64,000 bases of DNA, from NCBI GenBank assembly GCA_002373995.1, contig DFLB01000045.1, positions 21,888 through 85,887 of the forward strand, read 5' to 3'. The DNA is from Bacteroidales bacterium UBA3630. Its GTDB lineage: Bacteria; Bacteroidota; Bacteroidia; Bacteroidales; P3. The position numbers and the translations under genes are program-made. The notes under the pieces are model-generated. The model made no database searches and was not told where the DNA came from. It worked only from the letters and a program-made list of their open reading frames with translations. The stretch's first letter is position 1, and each line of letters opens with the position of its first letter. Positions 24,711-35,325 of the stretch are shown here, piece by piece.

Positions 24711-25064
24711 ATGATGAACATTATAGTAAAACCGCTGATTAGTGAAAAGATGACCCGTCTGACGGAGATTGCCGCCAATCCCGTGCAGACGCGCATCCAG
24801 CGTAATAAAGGCATCGCTGCCGCTCCTGCCCAGAACCGCTATGGTTTTGTTGTTGACAAACGCGCCAACAAGATTCAGATTAAGGCTGCCGTGGAACAGT
24901 TCTACAATGTGAAGGTTGTCGATGTCAACACGATGAACTATGCGGGCAAGGTGAAATCGCGCTATACCAAGGCCGGTTTCCTCACGGGTCGCACAAACGC
25001 CTACAAAAAGGCTATCGTGACACTTGCCGAAGGCGACAGTATCGACTTCTACGCCAGCATCTAA
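24711..25064 (+). CDS. rplW: 50S ribosomal protein L23 (uL23)
   Basis: 117 residues, longer than the 95-100 of most bacteria. The extra segment is a basic, alanine-rich loop (NPVQTRIQRNKGIAAAPAQN) before the conserved YGFVVDKRANKIQIK strand. L23 docks trigger factor and SRP at the tunnel exit. Such a loop is known among Bacteroidota L23 in my recollection. Terminal domain FLTGRTNAYKKAIVTL is normal. Confidence 0.96.
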   Translation: MMNIIVKPLISEKMTRLTEIAANPVQTRIQRNKGIAAAPAQNRYGFVVDKRANKIQIKAAVEQFYNVKVVDVNTMNYAGKVKSRYTKAGFLTGRTNAYKKAIVTLAEGDSIDFYASI

Positions 25065-25139
25065 GACGGAGTAAAAGAAATAAACACAAGTATAATAGTT
25101 CAGGTCCACTGATAAGAGACCAATAAGAAAAACAAGAAA

Positions 25140-25964
25140 ATGGCTTTAAAGAAAATCAATCCCACAACCCCCGGTCAGCGTCACAAGCTGGTGGTCACCA
25201 ATGACGATATCACCGCTACACGTCCCGAGAAAAGCCTTGTCTACGGCAAACGCAAAAGCGGCGGCCGTAACAATCAGGGTAAGATGACCATGCGTTATAT
25301 TGGCGGTGGTCACAAGAAATTGTATCGCTTTGTCGATTTCAAACGCAACAAGGACGGTGTTCCCGCCGTTGTGAAGACTATTGAGTACGATCCCAACCGT
25401 AGTTCGCGCATCGCGCTGGTGTGCTATGCTGACGGTGAGAAGAGCTACATCCTCTGCCCCCAGGGGCTGAAGGTTGGCCAGACTGTGATGTCGGGTCTCG
25501 GTGTAGCCCCTGAAGTCGGCAATACGTTGTTGCTTTCGGAGATTCCTTTTGGCACGCTGATTCACAACATTGAGCTTCGCCCGGGTCAAGGTGCCAAAAT
25601 GGTGCGCTCGGCCGGTGCTTATGCTCAGCTGATGTCTCGCGATGACAAGTATGCTATTATTAAGATGCCCAGCGGTGAGATGCGCATGATTCTGCAGGCT
25701 TGCCGTGCTACTGTTGGTATTGTCAGCAACCCCGAGCACAACCTTGAGGTTGGCGGTAAGGCCGGTCGTAGCCGTCATTTGGGCCGCCGTCCGCGCAACC
25801 GCGGTGTTGTCATGAATCCTGTGGACCACCCGATGGGCGGTGGTGAGGGCCGTCAGACTGGTGGCCATCCCCGTTCGCGCAAGGGCATTCCCGCCAAGGG
25901 TTACAAGACTCGTGCCCCGAAGAAGCAGTCGAGCAAGTATATCGTCGAAAGAAGAAAGAAGTAA
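25140..25964 (+). CDS. rplB: 50S ribosomal protein L2 (uL2)
   Basis: 274 residues, standard length. Needed for subunit joining and peptidyl transferase. The C-terminal [14 protein letters not shown] motif, with the conserved histidine, and the RNA-binding [18 protein letters not shown] strand are intact. Confidence 0.98.
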   Translation: MALKKINPTTPGQRHKLVVTNDDITATRPEKSLVYGKRKSGGRNNQGKMTMRYIGGGHKKLYRFVDFKRNKDGVPAVVKTIEYDPNRSSRIALVCYADGEKSYILCPQGLKVGQTVMSGLGVAPEVGNTLLLSEIPFGTLIHNIELRPGQGAKMVRSAGAYAQLMSRDDKYAIIKMPSGEMRMILQACRATVGIVSNPEHNLEVGGKAGRSRHLGRRPRNRGVVMNPVDHPMGGGEGRQTGGHPRSRKGIPAKGYKTRAPKKQSSKYIVERRKK

Positions 25965-25985
25965 CTCAGTAAAAAAAAAGAAACA

Positions 25986-26264
25986 ATGAGTCGTTCATTA
26001 AAGAAAGGTCCGTATATTTTCCACAAACTGGAAAAACGCGTAATCGAAGCGCAGCAGTCGAACAAGAAAGTTACCATCAAGACATGGTCGAGAGCTTCGA
26101 TGATTTCGCCCGACTTTGTGGGTCAGACTATTGCCGTGCATAATGGCAACAAGTTCATCCCGGTGTATGTCACCGAGAACATGGTGGGACACAAACTCGG
26201 TGAGTTTGCCCCTACCCGCATCTTCCGTGGTCATGCAGGATCTAAAGACAAAGGTAAAAAGTAA
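25986..26264 (+). CDS. rpsS: 30S ribosomal protein S19 (uS19)
   Basis: 92 residues. 30S head protein contacting S13. [15 protein letters not shown] start and the C-terminal [18 protein letters not shown] motif are typical. Spaced 21 nt after rplB. Confidence 0.98.
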   Translation: MSRSLKKGPYIFHKLEKRVIEAQQSNKKVTIKTWSRASMISPDFVGQTIAVHNGNKFIPVYVTENMVGHKLGEFAPTRIFRGHAGSKDKGKK

Positions 26265-26277
26265 ACATTGAAAAGAA

Positions 26278-26715
26278 ATGGGACGTAGAAAACATAACAG
26301 TGCGGAAGCACGCAAAGAGGCCAACAAGACCCTCTATGTGGCCAAGTTGATGAATAATCCTACCTCGCCTCAGAAAACCCGCCTTGTTGCTGACTTGGTT
26401 CGCGGTGTCGATGTCGAGAAAGCCCTTGGAATACTACAATATAATTCCAGAGAGTCCGCTCCCAAGATGCGTAAGTTGTTGCTTTCGGCCATTGCCAACT
26501 GGCAGGCTAAAAACGAAGGTGTACGTATGGAGGACGCCAAACTTTACGTGAAACAGATTATGGTTGACGAGGGTCGCACTATGAAACGCATGCGCACTGC
26601 CCCTCAAGGTCGTGGCTACCGTATTCGCAAACGTAGCAACCACATTACCATGATACTCGGCAGCCGTTTGGAGGATGCGCCTGTCGCCAAGGCTGAAACA
26701 GAAGAAACAAAATAG
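26278..26715 (+). CDS. rplV: 50S ribosomal protein L22 (uL22)
   Basis: 145 residues. Its beta-hairpin lines the exit tunnel (region [20 protein letters not shown]). Compared with E. coli (110 residues) it has an N-terminal extension and an acidic tail ([13 protein letters not shown]). Start ATG is 13 nt after rpsS. Confidence 0.97.
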   Translation: MGRRKHNSAEARKEANKTLYVAKLMNNPTSPQKTRLVADLVRGVDVEKALGILQYNSRESAPKMRKLLLSAIANWQAKNEGVRMEDAKLYVKQIMVDEGRTMKRMRTAPQGRGYRIRKRSNHITMILGSRLEDAPVAKAETEETK

Positions 26716-26742
26716 TAATAAAATAAGAAGAAAAACGCAACA

Positions 26743-27492
26743 ATGGGACAAAAAACTAACCCTATTGGAAACAGATTAGGTATCATCCGTGGATGGGATT
26801 CCAACTGGTTCGGCGGTAGAAAGTTCGAACAGAAGCTTGTTGAGGACGATAAGATTCGCAAGTACCTCAATGCCCGTCTCGTAAAGGCTGGTATCTCGAA
26901 GATTTACATCGAGCGCACACTTAAGATGCTCACCGTCACGATTAATGCAGCTCGTCCAGGTTTGATTATCGGCCGTGCGGGTTCGGAGGTTGACAAGCTC
27001 CGTGAAGAGTTGAAAAAACTCACCGGAAAAGATGTGCAGGTGAACATCAGCGAGGTGAAGCATCCTGAAATGGATGCCGTCCTCGTGGCCCAAAATATTG
27101 CCAAGCAGATCGAAGGGCGTATACAGTACCGTCGCGCCATTAAGAATGCCATTACCACGACTATGCGCACTGGTGCCGAGGGCATCAAGGTGTCTATCAG
27201 TGGCCGTATTGGTGGTGCGGAAATTGCTCGTAGCGAGCATTTTAAAGAAGGTCGCACTCCGTTGCATACCCTTCGTGCCGATATTGACTATGCCAATGCT
27301 GAGGCTCATACGACGTACGGTCGTATTGGCATCAAGGTGTGGATCTGTCGTGGTGTGATTTATGGCAAGCCCGAACTTGTGTCGTCAACCATCGGTGGTC
27401 AGCAGAGAGACCATCGTCCGGGTATTGGTGGTATGCGCCGCCCGGAAGGTGCTCCGCGTCGTCGTCAGGGTGCAAGAAACAACAATAAGTAA
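26743..27492 (+). CDS. rpsC: 30S ribosomal protein S3 (uS3)
   Basis: 249 residues. mRNA-entry protein with helicase role. KH domain motif [18 protein letters not shown] and the C-terminal domain ([17 protein letters not shown]) are present, followed by a basic glycine/arginine tail ([18 protein letters not shown]). Confidence 0.98.
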   Translation: MGQKTNPIGNRLGIIRGWDSNWFGGRKFEQKLVEDDKIRKYLNARLVKAGISKIYIERTLKMLTVTINAARPGLIIGRAGSEVDKLREELKKLTGKDVQVNISEVKHPEMDAVLVAQNIAKQIEGRIQYRRAIKNAITTTMRTGAEGIKVSISGRIGGAEIARSEHFKEGRTPLHTLRADIDYANAEAHTTYGRIGIKVWICRGVIYGKPELVSSTIGGQQRDHRPGIGGMRRPEGAPRRRQGARNNNK

Positions 27493-27553
27493 AACAGTTA
27501 GTTTAGCAGTAGCTTTAATTTGCAAAATGCTAAACACTAAACAATAAGAAGAA

Positions 27554-27976
27554 ATGTTACAACCCAAGAAAACAAGATACAGAAAGCAGCAGAAAGGCAA
27601 AATTAAGGGTAATGCCTTCCGTGGTCATGAGCTCGCGTTTGGTACATTTGGTATCAAATCGTTGGAAACCTGCTTCATCACTGGCCGTCAGATAGAGGCT
27701 GCTCGTCAAGCTGTAACGCGTCACATGAAACGTGAAGGTCAGATATGGATTCGCATCTTCCCGGACAAGCCTATCACGAAGAAACCTAATGAGGTGCGTA
27801 TGGGTAAAGGTAAGGGTGCCCCCGAGTATTTTGTTGCACGTGTGATGCCTGGTACCATACTGTTCGAATGTGAAGGAGTGCCTATGGATGTGGCTAAAGA
27901 AGCCTTGCGTCTTGCTGCCCAGAAACTCCCGATCTCGACCAAGTTTGTCGTGAAAAGAGACTATATCGAAGAATAA
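27554..27976 (+). CDS. rplP: 50S ribosomal protein L16 (uL16)
   Basis: 140 residues. Binds near the A-site and the elongation factor platform. [29 protein letters not shown] and [16 protein letters not shown] motifs are intact. The 61-nt spacer from rpsC contains CTAAACACTAAACA, another short repeat. Confidence 0.98.
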   Translation: MLQPKKTRYRKQQKGKIKGNAFRGHELAFGTFGIKSLETCFITGRQIEAARQAVTRHMKREGQIWIRIFPDKPITKKPNEVRMGKGKGAPEYFVARVMPGTILFECEGVPMDVAKEALRLAAQKLPISTKFVVKRDYIEE

Positions 27977-27997
27977 ATAAGAAGAACAGCAACTATC

Positions 27998-28201
27998 ATG
28001 AAGAATGAAATTGTTTTGAAGGAGCTCTCGACTGCCGAATTGAAGGAGAGACTCGACAACGAGCGCGCTCTTTACCAGAAGATGGTGATGAGTCATGCCG
28101 TATCGCCCCTCGAGAATCCCAACAAAATTAAAGAAAGTAGAAAAAACATTGCCCGCTGTCTTACTGAGCTCCGCGCGCGAGAAATCGCCGACCAAAAGTA
28201 A
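27998..28201 (+). CDS. rpmC: 50S ribosomal protein L29 (uL29)
   Basis: 67 residues forming a helical hairpin near the tunnel exit (LKELSTAELKERLDNERALY and RKNIARCLTELRARE). Standard length and position after rplP. Confidence 0.97.
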   Translation: MKNEIVLKELSTAELKERLDNERALYQKMVMSHAVSPLENPNKIKESRKNIARCLTELRAREIADQK

Positions 28202-28230
28202 CATGGCAATAAGCAAAATCGAATGCTAAG

Positions 28231-28485
28231 ATGGAAAGAAACTTAAGAAAAGAAAGAATCGGTGTTGTGGTCAGCAACAAGATGGAAAAGTCCATCGTGG
28301 TTCTTGTCGAGCGTAAGGTGAAACACCCGAAATATGGCAAGTTCGTCAAGAAGTCCACTAAATTTATGGCCCACGACGAGAAAAACGAAGCGGGGATTGG
28401 TGATACTGTCCGTATCATGGAGACCCGTCCGCTGAGCAAGAATAAATGCTGGCGTCTGGTTGAAATCGTCGAGAAGGCTAAGTAA
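28231..28485 (+). CDS. rpsQ: 30S ribosomal protein S17 (uS17)
   Basis: 84-residue OB-fold primary binder of 16S rRNA. Conserved [20 protein letters not shown] strand set and [16 protein letters not shown] motif. Standard position. Confidence 0.98.
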   Translation: MERNLRKERIGVVVSNKMEKSIVVLVERKVKHPKYGKFVKKSTKFMAHDEKNEAGIGDTVRIMETRPLSKNKCWRLVEIVEKAK

Positions 28486-28509
28486 GTACTACAAGAAAAA
28501 TAGCAAGAA

Positions 28510-28878
28510 ATGATACAACAAGAAACCAGAATGACAGTTGCCGACAACAGTGGCGCAAAAAGCGCTCTGTGCATCCGTGTCCTCGGTGGTACCAAGAAGC
28601 GCTATGCCTCGATAGGAGATACTATCGTTGTGGCCATTAAGGATGCTATTCCCTCGGGCAACGTAAAGAAAGGTAGCGTATCCAAAGCAGTCGTGGTACG
28701 CACTAAGAAAGAAATTCGTCGCAATGATGGTTCCTACATCCGCTTCGACGACAATGCCTGTGTTTTGCTCACCGCTTCCGATGAGCTTAGAGGCACACGT
28801 ATTTTTGGACCGGTGGGCCGTGAGTTACGTGAGAAGCAGTTTATGAAGATTGTTTCTCTCGCCCCCGAAGTTTTGTAA
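28510..28878 (+). CDS. rplN: 50S ribosomal protein L14 (uL14)
   Basis: 122 residues, invariant length. Intersubunit bridge protein. [18 protein letters not shown] and the C-terminal [20 protein letters not shown] are intact. Confidence 0.98.
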   Translation: MIQQETRMTVADNSGAKSALCIRVLGGTKKRYASIGDTIVVAIKDAIPSGNVKKGSVSKAVVVRTKKEIRRNDGSYIRFDDNACVLLTASDELRGTRIFGPVGRELREKQFMKIVSLAPEVL

Positions 28879-28899
28879 ACAATAAAAGAAAAGAGAACA

Positions 28900-29214
28900 A
28901 TGAAATTGCACGTTAAGAAAGGGGATATGGTTCAGGTAATTGCCGGCGATGACAAAGGCAAGATAGCCAAAGTCCTGAAAGTATATCCTGAAAAGAATCG
29001 CGCCATCGTCGAGGGAGTAAACGTGAACAAAAAGCATACCAAGCCTAATGCCAAGAACACACAGGGTGGTATTGTGGAACAGGAAGCCCCGATTCACGTC
29101 TCCAATTTGATGGTTGTCGTAGGGAAAACTCCTACGAAAATTGGCCGTCGTGTTGATGAAAAGTCTGGCAAAATAGTACGTTATTCTAAAAAAACAGGGG
29201 AGGAGATTAAGTAA
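28900..29214 (+). CDS. rplX: 50S ribosomal protein L24 (uL24)
   Basis: 104 residues. Assembly initiator with a KOW motif ([20 protein letters not shown]). Ends in TAATG, overlapping the rplE start by one base, so translation is probably coupled. Confidence 0.97.
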   Translation: MKLHVKKGDMVQVIAGDDKGKIAKVLKVYPEKNRAIVEGVNVNKKHTKPNAKNTQGGIVEQEAPIHVSNLMVVVGKTPTKIGRRVDEKSGKIVRYSKKTGEEIK

Positions 29215-29774
29215 TGGCATATATTCCGACATTAAAAACCAAGTACAAAGAAGAGATAGTTGATGCTCTGATGAAGGAGTACAACTACAAGACCGTTATG
29301 CAGTGCCCCCGCCTGCTTAAGATTACTCTTAACCAGGGCCTTGGTAAGGCTGCCATTGCGGATAAGAAAGTGATAGATAAAGGTATAGAGGAGATGACTG
29401 CCATCACTGGACAGAAGGCTGTGGCTACTAAGTCGCGCAAGGATATCTCTAACTTTAAGCTTCGTCGCGGCATGCCTATCGGTGTCCGTGTGACTCTCCG
29501 TGGGGAGCGTATGTACGAATTTTTGGAGCGTCTGGTAACTGCATCCATCCCTCGCATCCGTGACTTCCGGGGTATTAACGACAAAGGCTTCGATGGTAAA
29601 GGAAACTATACCTTTGGAATAGCGGAACAGATTATCTTCCCGGAGATTGATATCGATAAAATTGATCGTATCCAGGGAATGGATATAACTTTTGTTACCT
29701 CGGCCAAGACTGACAAAGAGGCCATGTCGCTGCTTAAGCAGTTTGGTTTACCGTTCAAGAATCAACAAAAATAA
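29214..29774 (+). CDS. rplE: 50S ribosomal protein L5 (uL5)
   Basis: 186 residues. Binds 5S rRNA in the central protuberance. Conserved [29 protein letters not shown] and the C-terminal [19 protein letters not shown]. Shares its first base with the rplX stop codon. Confidence 0.98.
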   Translation: MAYIPTLKTKYKEEIVDALMKEYNYKTVMQCPRLLKITLNQGLGKAAIADKKVIDKGIEEMTAITGQKAVATKSRKDISNFKLRRGMPIGVRVTLRGERMYEFLERLVTASIPRIRDFRGINDKGFDGKGNYTFGIAEQIIFPEIDIDKIDRIQGMDITFVTSAKTDKEAMSLLKQFGLPFKNQQK

Positions 29775-29779
29775 GAATA

Positions 29780-30079
29780 ATGGCTAAAGAATCAATCAAA
29801 GCAAGAGAGCGCAAAAGAGCCAAAATGGTTGCCAAATATGCGGCCAAACGCGCTGCCCTGAAAGAAATTGTTCGTACAGGCGAACCCGAAGAGGTCGAGA
29901 AGGCTGTTATCGCCCTTCAAAAACTTCCCAAGAATGCTTGCCCAATCCGTCAACACAACCGTTGTCAGCTCACGGGGCGCCCGAAAGGGTATATGCGTCA
30001 GTTCGGTATTTCGCGTATCAATTTCCGCGAGATGGCTGTGTCGGGTCTTATCCCGGGCGTAAAAAAGGCCAGTTGGTAA
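29780..30079 (+). CDS. rpsN: 30S ribosomal protein S14 (uS14), zinc-free form
   Basis: 99 residues, the long C-minus form: only isolated cysteines ([20 protein letters not shown]) and no CxxC pairs. Completes the 30S head. C-terminal [12 protein letters not shown] is typical. Confidence 0.97.
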   Translation: MAKESIKARERKRAKMVAKYAAKRAALKEIVRTGEPEEVEKAVIALQKLPKNACPIRQHNRCQLTGRPKGYMRQFGISRINFREMAVSGLIPGVKKASW

Positions 30080-30154
30080 AAAATAAATAATTTATTGGTA
30101 GCTTTGCAAGTTGGCATAACACCAATACTACAAAACTTAAAATCAAAAATTAAA

Positions 30155-30556
30155 ATGGTAACAGATCCTATTGCAGATTATCTGACCCGAATGCGTAATG
30201 CTATTGCAGCTAAGCATCGTGTAGTCGAAATCCCCGGTTCCAAACTTAAGAGAGAGATGACGAAAATTCTCTTTGAAAAGGGTTATATCTTAAATTATAA
30301 GTTTGAAAACGAAGGGGCTCACAATCAGAGTATTAAGATTGCTCTTAAGTATCATCCCGTTACAAAACAATCAGCCATTGCTGACTTGAAGAGAGTGTCC
30401 AGTCCTGGATTGCGTAGATACGTTTCGGTAGACGAAATGCCCCGCGTCCTTAATGGTTTGGGTATAGCCATTGTATCGACATCGAAAGGCCTTATGACTG
30501 ACAAGGAAGCCCGTACGCTTAATGTCGGGGGCGAAGTATTATGTTACATCAGCTAA
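30155..30556 (+). CDS. rpsH: 30S ribosomal protein S8 (uS8)
   Basis: 133 residues from the ATG at 30155, which gives the canonical MVTDPIADYLTRMRNA start; an in-frame start 60 nt upstream would add an unusual leader. In E. coli S8 represses the spc operon. C-terminal TSKGLMTDKEARTLNVGGEV is conserved. The 75-nt gap before it shows no clear hairpin. Confidence 0.97.
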   Translation: MVTDPIADYLTRMRNAIAAKHRVVEIPGSKLKREMTKILFEKGYILNYKFENEGAHNQSIKIALKYHPVTKQSAIADLKRVSSPGLRRYVSVDEMPRVLNGLGIAIVSTSKGLMTDKEARTLNVGGEVLCYIS

Positions 30557-30578
30557 TCAAAGAGAGGAGAAAAGAAAA

Positions 30579-31133
30579 ATGTCAAGAATAGGTAAAATGC
30601 CCATCCACCTTCCTAAAGGTGTCGAAGTGAAGATTTCTGATGACAATATGCTTACTGTCAAGGGCCCGCTGGGTGAACTTCAGCAGAAAGTCAATCCGAT
30701 GATTGAAATGAATGTTGAAGACGGTGTGTTGCATTTCAATCGTCCCAATGATGAAAAAGAGACCAAGGCAATGCATGGTTTGTACCGTGCTCTTGCAGCC
30801 AATATGGTTAAGGGAGTGAGCGAAGGCTTCAAAACAGTGCAGGAGGTCATTGGCGTTGGTTACAAGGTGCAGGCCACAGGTAATGTTATGGAAATGGATC
30901 TTGGTTATTCGCACAAGATTTTCTTCGAGTTGGCTCCGGAAATCAAGGTTGAGACTGTCACGGAGAAAGGTAAAAACCCCATTATTACCATGACATGCTG
31001 TGACAAGCAAATTTTGGGTCAGGCTGCAGCGAAAATTCGCTCATTGCGTAAGCCCGAGCCGTATAAGGGTAAGGGTATTCGTTTCCAGGGAGAAGAAATT
31101 CGCAAGAAAGCTGGAAAAGCAGCAGCAAAATAA
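30579..31133 (+). CDS. rplF: 50S ribosomal protein L6 (uL6)
   Basis: 184 residues from the ATG at 30579 (MSRIGKMPI). Near the sarcin-ricin loop and factor-binding site. The second domain signature RKPEPYKGKGIRFQGEEIR is intact. Confidence 0.98.
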   Translation: MSRIGKMPIHLPKGVEVKISDDNMLTVKGPLGELQQKVNPMIEMNVEDGVLHFNRPNDEKETKAMHGLYRALAANMVKGVSEGFKTVQEVIGVGYKVQATGNVMEMDLGYSHKIFFELAPEIKVETVTEKGKNPIITMTCCDKQILGQAAAKIRSLRKPEPYKGKGIRFQGEEIRKKAGKAAAK

Positions 31134-31180
31134 TTTTAAGGTAAAAGTATAACCTTAGGGAAAGCCAAAAAAAAGTAATT

Positions 31181-31534
31181 ATGGCAACAAAGAAAGATAT
31201 AAGAAGAACAAAAATCAAATTCCGCATCCGGCATAAAGTCAGCGGTACTGCTGAGATGCCTCGCCTGTCGGTGTTTAGAAGCAATAAGGAAATTTACGCC
31301 CAGGTGATTGACGATGTTAAGGGTGTGACACTGGCCGCAGCTTCTTCTCATGAGAAGGGCTTTGAAAAGAGTGGCACAAAAAGTGAAGTGGCAACCAAGG
31401 TTGGCAAAGCCGTTGCCGAACGTGCTGTCGCCGCAGGTATTAATGCCGTTGTATTTGACCGTAATGGTTACCTCTATCATGGCCGTGTGAAGAGCTTGGC
31501 TGATGGTGCCAGAGAAGGTGGTTTAAAATTTTAA
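31181..31534 (+). CDS. rplR: 50S ribosomal protein L18 (uL18)
   Basis: 117 residues. 5S rRNA binder. [18 protein letters not shown] and the C-terminal [20 protein letters not shown] motif are the family signatures. Six nt from rpsE. Confidence 0.98.
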   Translation: MATKKDIRRTKIKFRIRHKVSGTAEMPRLSVFRSNKEIYAQVIDDVKGVTLAAASSHEKGFEKSGTKSEVATKVGKAVAERAVAAGINAVVFDRNGYLYHGRVKSLADGAREGGLKF

Positions 31535-31540
31535 AGAGTC

Positions 31541-32059
31541 ATGGCAGAAGTAAACATTAATAGAGTAAAATCAAGCGAGATTGAGTTCAAGGATCGTCTC
31601 GTGGCTATCAATCGTGTCACAAAGGTCACGAAAGGTGGTCGTACATTTACCTTCGCAGCAATTGTTGTCATTGGCAACGAAAACGGTGTTGTTGGATACG
31701 GGCTTGGCAAAGCCAAGGAGGTTCAGGCTGCCGTTCAGAAAGGTGTTGATGACGCAAAAAAGAATTTGATTCGTGTTCCAGTACTGAAGGGTACTATTCC
31801 TCACGAACAAATGGGAAAATATAGTGGCGCCAAGGTCTTCCTGAAACCGGCTGCTCCCGGTACCGGTGTTATTGCCGGTGGTGCTATGCGTGCTGTGCTG
31901 GAGAGCGTTGGTGTCAAGGATGTGCTTGCCAAGTGCAAGGGATCCTCGAATCCTCACAGCGTCGTGAAAGCTACCATCAATGCGCTCCTTCAGATGAAGG
32001 ATCCTTACATGGTTGCTCAGCTTCGCGGCGTGTCTCTTGATAAAGTGTTTAACGGTTAA
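31541..32059 (+). CDS. rpsE: 30S ribosomal protein S5 (uS5)
   Basis: 172 residues. Accuracy protein at the mRNA entry. Double-stranded RNA-binding-like N-domain ([20 protein letters not shown]), then [10 protein letters not shown] and the C-domain [19 protein letters not shown]. The loop residues associated with spectinomycin resistance look unaltered, by eye. Confidence 0.98.
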   Translation: MAEVNINRVKSSEIEFKDRLVAINRVTKVTKGGRTFTFAAIVVIGNENGVVGYGLGKAKEVQAAVQKGVDDAKKNLIRVPVLKGTIPHEQMGKYSGAKVFLKPAAPGTGVIAGGAMRAVLESVGVKDVLAKCKGSSNPHSVVKATINALLQMKDPYMVAQLRGVSLDKVFNG

Positions 32060-32077
32060 TAATAGGAGGTCTACATT

Positions 32078-32260
32078 ATGGCTGAGAAACTTAGAATCAA
32101 ACAGGTTAGAAGCATTATCGGACGCCCTGCCCGCCAAAAGCGTACTATGCAAGCTCTTGGGTTGCGTCGGATCAACCATACCCGTGAGGTTGAGGCCACT
32201 CCTCAGATTCTCGGTATGATTGAGAGTGTTAAGCACCTCGTTACCGTTGAAAAATTATAA
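32078..32260 (+). CDS. rpmD: 50S ribosomal protein L30 (uL30)
   Basis: 60 residues. Small alpha/beta protein, RIKQVRSIIGRPARQKRTMQ and LGLRRINHTREVE motifs. Preceded by AGGAGG-like TAATAGGAGGTCTACATT, one of few clear Shine-Dalgarno matches in the window. Confidence 0.97.
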   Translation: MAEKLRIKQVRSIIGRPARQKRTMQALGLRRINHTREVEATPQILGMIESVKHLVTVEKL

Positions 32261-32288
32261 ATCAGTAAAGTAAGAAAGGAAACAGATA

Positions 32289-32738
32289 ATGAACTTAAGT
32301 AATCTTAAACCCGCGGAAGGTTCTATCAAGCATTCAAAACGTATCGGTCGTGGTGCCGGTTCTGGAAAGGGTGGCACTTCTACGCGTGGTAATAAAGGTG
32401 CTAAGGCTCGCTCCGGATACCATCAGAAGGTGGGTTTTGAGGGTGGTCAGATGCCCCTCTATCGTCGTGTGCCTAAGTTTGGTTTCAAGAACATAAATCG
32501 TGTTGAGTATGTCGGTATCAACTTGGATACACTTAACAATCTTGCTGAGACCAAGAATATTACCGAATTTAATGTTGATGTTCTGAAGCAGAATGGTCTT
32601 ATTTCGGGCAAGGATCGTATCAAGATTCTTGGTCGTGGCGAGCTCGCTAAAACTGTTAACGTCACAGCGCACGCTTTCTCTGCCGCTGCCAAAAAAGCCA
32701 TTGAGGACAAGGGTGGTGTGGCTACAGTAATTGAATAA
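32289..32738 (+). CDS. rplO: 50S ribosomal protein L15 (uL15)
   Basis: 149 residues. Late assembly protein with a glycine/basic N-terminal tail threading through 23S rRNA (KRIGRGAGSGKGGTSTRGNK) and EGGQMPLYRRVPKFGFKN. Fifteen nt before secY. Confidence 0.98.
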   Translation: MNLSNLKPAEGSIKHSKRIGRGAGSGKGGTSTRGNKGAKARSGYHQKVGFEGGQMPLYRRVPKFGFKNINRVEYVGINLDTLNNLAETKNITEFNVDVLKQNGLISGKDRIKILGRGELAKTVNVTAHAFSAAAKKAIEDKGGVATVIE

Positions 32739-32752
32739 AACAAACTGTTACA

Positions 32753-34108
32753 ATGAAGCGATTTATACAGACACTTAAAAACATCTGGTCAATAGAAGAC
32801 CTGCGGAAGCGTATCCTCTACACCCTTGGGTTAGTGTTGATATATCGTATTGGTTCCTATGTTGTTCTTCCAGGTGTCGATCCCTCGCAATTGCAAGGGT
32901 TGCAGAGACAGGGCTCGGAGGGCCTAATGGGACTGCTTAACATGTTCTCAGGTGGTGCTTTTTCCAATGCTTCAATCTTTGCTCTGGGGATTATGCCCTA
33001 CATCACTGCATCGATTGTTATCCAGTTGTTGGTGATGGTGGTGCCGTACTTCCAGAAAATGCAACGCGATGGTGAAAGTGGCCGTAGAAAGATGAACCAA
33101 ATTACCCGATGGCTCACTGTTATAGTGACAGCCATGCAGGCTCCTGCGTACATCACGAATATGATGTACCAGTTGGGGGCTTCTTCGACTGCCATTTATC
33201 CGTTCGACGGCAGTGCTCCTACGCCTTTCTTTTGGGTTTCCAGCATTATCATCTTGATATGCGGTACCCTCTTTGTGATGTGGCTTGGCGAGCGCATCAC
33301 GGATAAGGGTGTTGGTAACGGTATTTCGCTCCTCATTATGATTGGTATTATTGCCCGTCTGCCTTTCGCTCTTTCAGCTGAGTTTGCTTCGCGTCTTTCC
33401 GAGGGTGGTGGATTGGTGATGTTCCTCTTTGAAATTGTTGTTTTGCTGGCTGTTATTCTGCTTGTTATCCTTCTTGTACAGGGAACGCGTCGTATTCCGG
33501 TACAATATGCCAAGCGTATTGTGGGCAATAAGCAGTATGGCGGTGTGCGTCAATACATTCCTATCAAGGTCAATGCTGCAGGCGTGATGCCTATCATTTT
33601 TGCGCAGGCCATTATGTTCCTGCCCATTACCTTCATGGGTTTTTCGGGTAACAGCAGTTCCAAATTCGCTATGGCTTTCGCCGACTATAACAGTTTTTGG
33701 TACAATCTTGTGTTTGCCGTTTTGGTAGTGGTTTTTACATACTTCTACACAGCTATTGCTATTAACCCCAACCAAATGGCTGATGACATGAAGAAAAACG
33801 GAGGTTTTATTCCTGGCGTGAAACCTGGCAAGAAGACAGCTGAATACTTGGAAAGTATCCTCTCCAAGATTACTCTTCCGGGATCTATTTTCCTGGCTGT
33901 TGTGGCTATCTTACCTGCCATTGTGCGCCTGTTCGGGGTAAATACTCAATTTGCACAGTTCTATGGCGGCACTTCTCTGCTTATCCTTGTCGGAGTTATC
34001 CTCGACACTCTTCAGCAGATTGAGAGCCATTTGTTGATGCGCCACTATGATGGTTTGACCAAGACTGGACGTATCAAGGGACGTACTTCTATGTCAATCC
34101 AGGCGTAG
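32753..34108 (+). CDS. secY: Protein translocase subunit SecY
   Basis: 451 residues with ten membrane helices: the channel of the Sec translocon in the inner membrane. Typical motifs include the plug-helix region GGAFSNASIFALGIMPYITAS, the cytosolic loop RRIPVQYAKRIVG and the C-terminal QQIESHLLMRHYDGL. Cotranscribed with ribosomal genes, as usual. Confidence 0.98.
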   Translation: MKRFIQTLKNIWSIEDLRKRILYTLGLVLIYRIGSYVVLPGVDPSQLQGLQRQGSEGLMGLLNMFSGGAFSNASIFALGIMPYITASIVIQLLVMVVPYFQKMQRDGESGRRKMNQITRWLTVIVTAMQAPAYITNMMYQLGASSTAIYPFDGSAPTPFFWVSSIIILICGTLFVMWLGERITDKGVGNGISLLIMIGIIARLPFALSAEFASRLSEGGGLVMFLFEIVVLLAVILLVILLVQGTRRIPVQYAKRIVGNKQYGGVRQYIPIKVNAAGVMPIIFAQAIMFLPITFMGFSGNSSSKFAMAFADYNSFWYNLVFAVLVVVFTYFYTAIAINPNQMADDMKKNGGFIPGVKPGKKTAEYLESILSKITLPGSIFLAVVAILPAIVRLFGVNTQFAQFYGGTSLLILVGVILDTLQQIESHLLMRHYDGLTKTGRIKGRTSMSIQA

Positions 34109-34125
34109 TAAAGAAAGGTGGAGAA

Positions 34126-34899
34126 ATGATATTGCTCAAGACCAAAGAAGAAATCGAGCTCATACGTGATGCCGGCCTCCTCCTCGGGAAAACTCTCGCG
34201 GAGGTGGGTCGTCACATCCGTCCGGGTGTCACTACCGCTTATTTGGACCAAATAGGTGAGCAGTTCATTCGTGACAATGGAGCCAAACCTTTGTGCAAAG
34301 GGTTTGAAGGTTTCCCTGCGGCTTTCTGCATATCTGTCAATGATGTCGTTGTCCACGGTATTCCCAGCGACCTCTTCATTAAGGAAGGAGATAATGTGAC
34401 GCTTGACTGTGTTATCGAGCTTAACGGTTATGTTGCTGATTCGGCGTATACTTTCGCTGTCGGTGAGATATCGCCCGATGTGAAACGATTGATGAAAGTT
34501 ACTCGGGAGGCTCTTTTCATAGGTCTTGACCTATGTAAAGCAGGCAATCGCGTTGGTGACATCAGTCATGCCGTCCAAATGCACTGCGAGAAAAATGGAT
34601 ATAACGTTGTTCGTGAGCTTTGCGGTCATGGTGTCGGCTTCCAGATGCACGAATCGCCAAATGTTCCCAACTTTGGAGTCAGGGGGACTGGACCGTTGCT
34701 CAAGGAGGGTATGGTAATTGCTGTGGAACCGATGGTTTGCATGGGCTCAAAGAATGTAAAATTCTCCAAAGAAGATGGTTGGACCTGTCGAACCCGTGAC
34801 GGTAAGCCAGCCGCACATTATGAGCACACGGTCGCTATCACTGCAAATGGTCCCGACATTCTCACCACCTTTGATTTTATCGAAAACAGTAACAATTAA
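34126..34899 (+). CDS. map: Methionine aminopeptidase type I
   Basis: 257 residues. Removes N-terminal methionine from nascent proteins. Metal ligands are visible in order: Asp in [20 protein letters not shown], a second Asp nearby, His in [11 protein letters not shown], Glu in [10 protein letters not shown] and Glu in YEHTVAIT. Lacks the N-terminal zinc-finger extension. Follows secY by 17 nt. Confidence 0.97.
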   Translation: MILLKTKEEIELIRDAGLLLGKTLAEVGRHIRPGVTTAYLDQIGEQFIRDNGAKPLCKGFEGFPAAFCISVNDVVVHGIPSDLFIKEGDNVTLDCVIELNGYVADSAYTFAVGEISPDVKRLMKVTREALFIGLDLCKAGNRVGDISHAVQMHCEKNGYNVVRELCGHGVGFQMHESPNVPNFGVRGTGPLLKEGMVIAVEPMVCMGSKNVKFSKEDGWTCRTRDGKPAAHYEHTVAITANGPDILTTFDFIENSNN

Positions 34900-34915
34900 A
34901 ACGGTAAGTAAACGA

Positions 34916-35134
34916 ATGGCAAAACAGGCATCCATACAACTCGACGGAACAGTTACCGAATCGCTCGGCAATGCCATGTTCCGTGTCGAACTGGAAAACG
35001 GACACCAGATTATCGCCCATATCTCCGGCAAAATGCGTATGCATTATATCAAGATTCTTCCCGGTGATAAAGTGCAAATCGAAATGTCGCCCTACGACCT
35101 CACCAAAGGTCGCATCACTTACCGCCACAAATAG
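34916..35134 (+). CDS. infA: Translation initiation factor IF-1
   Basis: 72 residues from the ATG at 34916 ([19 protein letters not shown]), exactly the usual length; longer in-frame starts lie inside map. OB-fold with [20 protein letters not shown] and the conserved ending [11 protein letters not shown]. Sits at the A site of the 30S during initiation. Confidence 0.98.
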   Translation: MAKQASIQLDGTVTESLGNAMFRVELENGHQIIAHISGKMRMHYIKILPGDKVQIEMSPYDLTKGRITYRHK

Positions 35135-35184
35135 GCACATGCCTGAAAAAGAGAAAAGTATCAACAAGATTAATATTACACAAA

Positions 35185-35301
35185 ATGAAAGTAAGAGTTT
35201 CAGTAAAAAAAAGATCGCCTGAATGTAAAGTGGTGCGTCGTCACGGGGTGGTCTATGTTATCAACAAGAAAAATCCTAAATTCAAACAAAGACAAGGATA
35301 A
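35185..35301 (+). CDS. rpmJ: 50S ribosomal protein L36 (bL36), zinc-free form
   Basis: 38 residues ([14 protein letters not shown] to NPKFKQRQG). Classical bL36 has a Cys3His zinc site; here only one cysteine remains and the later ligand positions are asparagine, lysine and phenylalanine, so this is the zinc-independent form. Fifty nt after infA and 24 before rpsM. Confidence 0.95.
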   Translation: MKVRVSVKKRSPECKVVRRHGVVYVINKKNPKFKQRQG

Positions 35302-35325
35302 TTAAAAAAACAATAAAAAGAATCT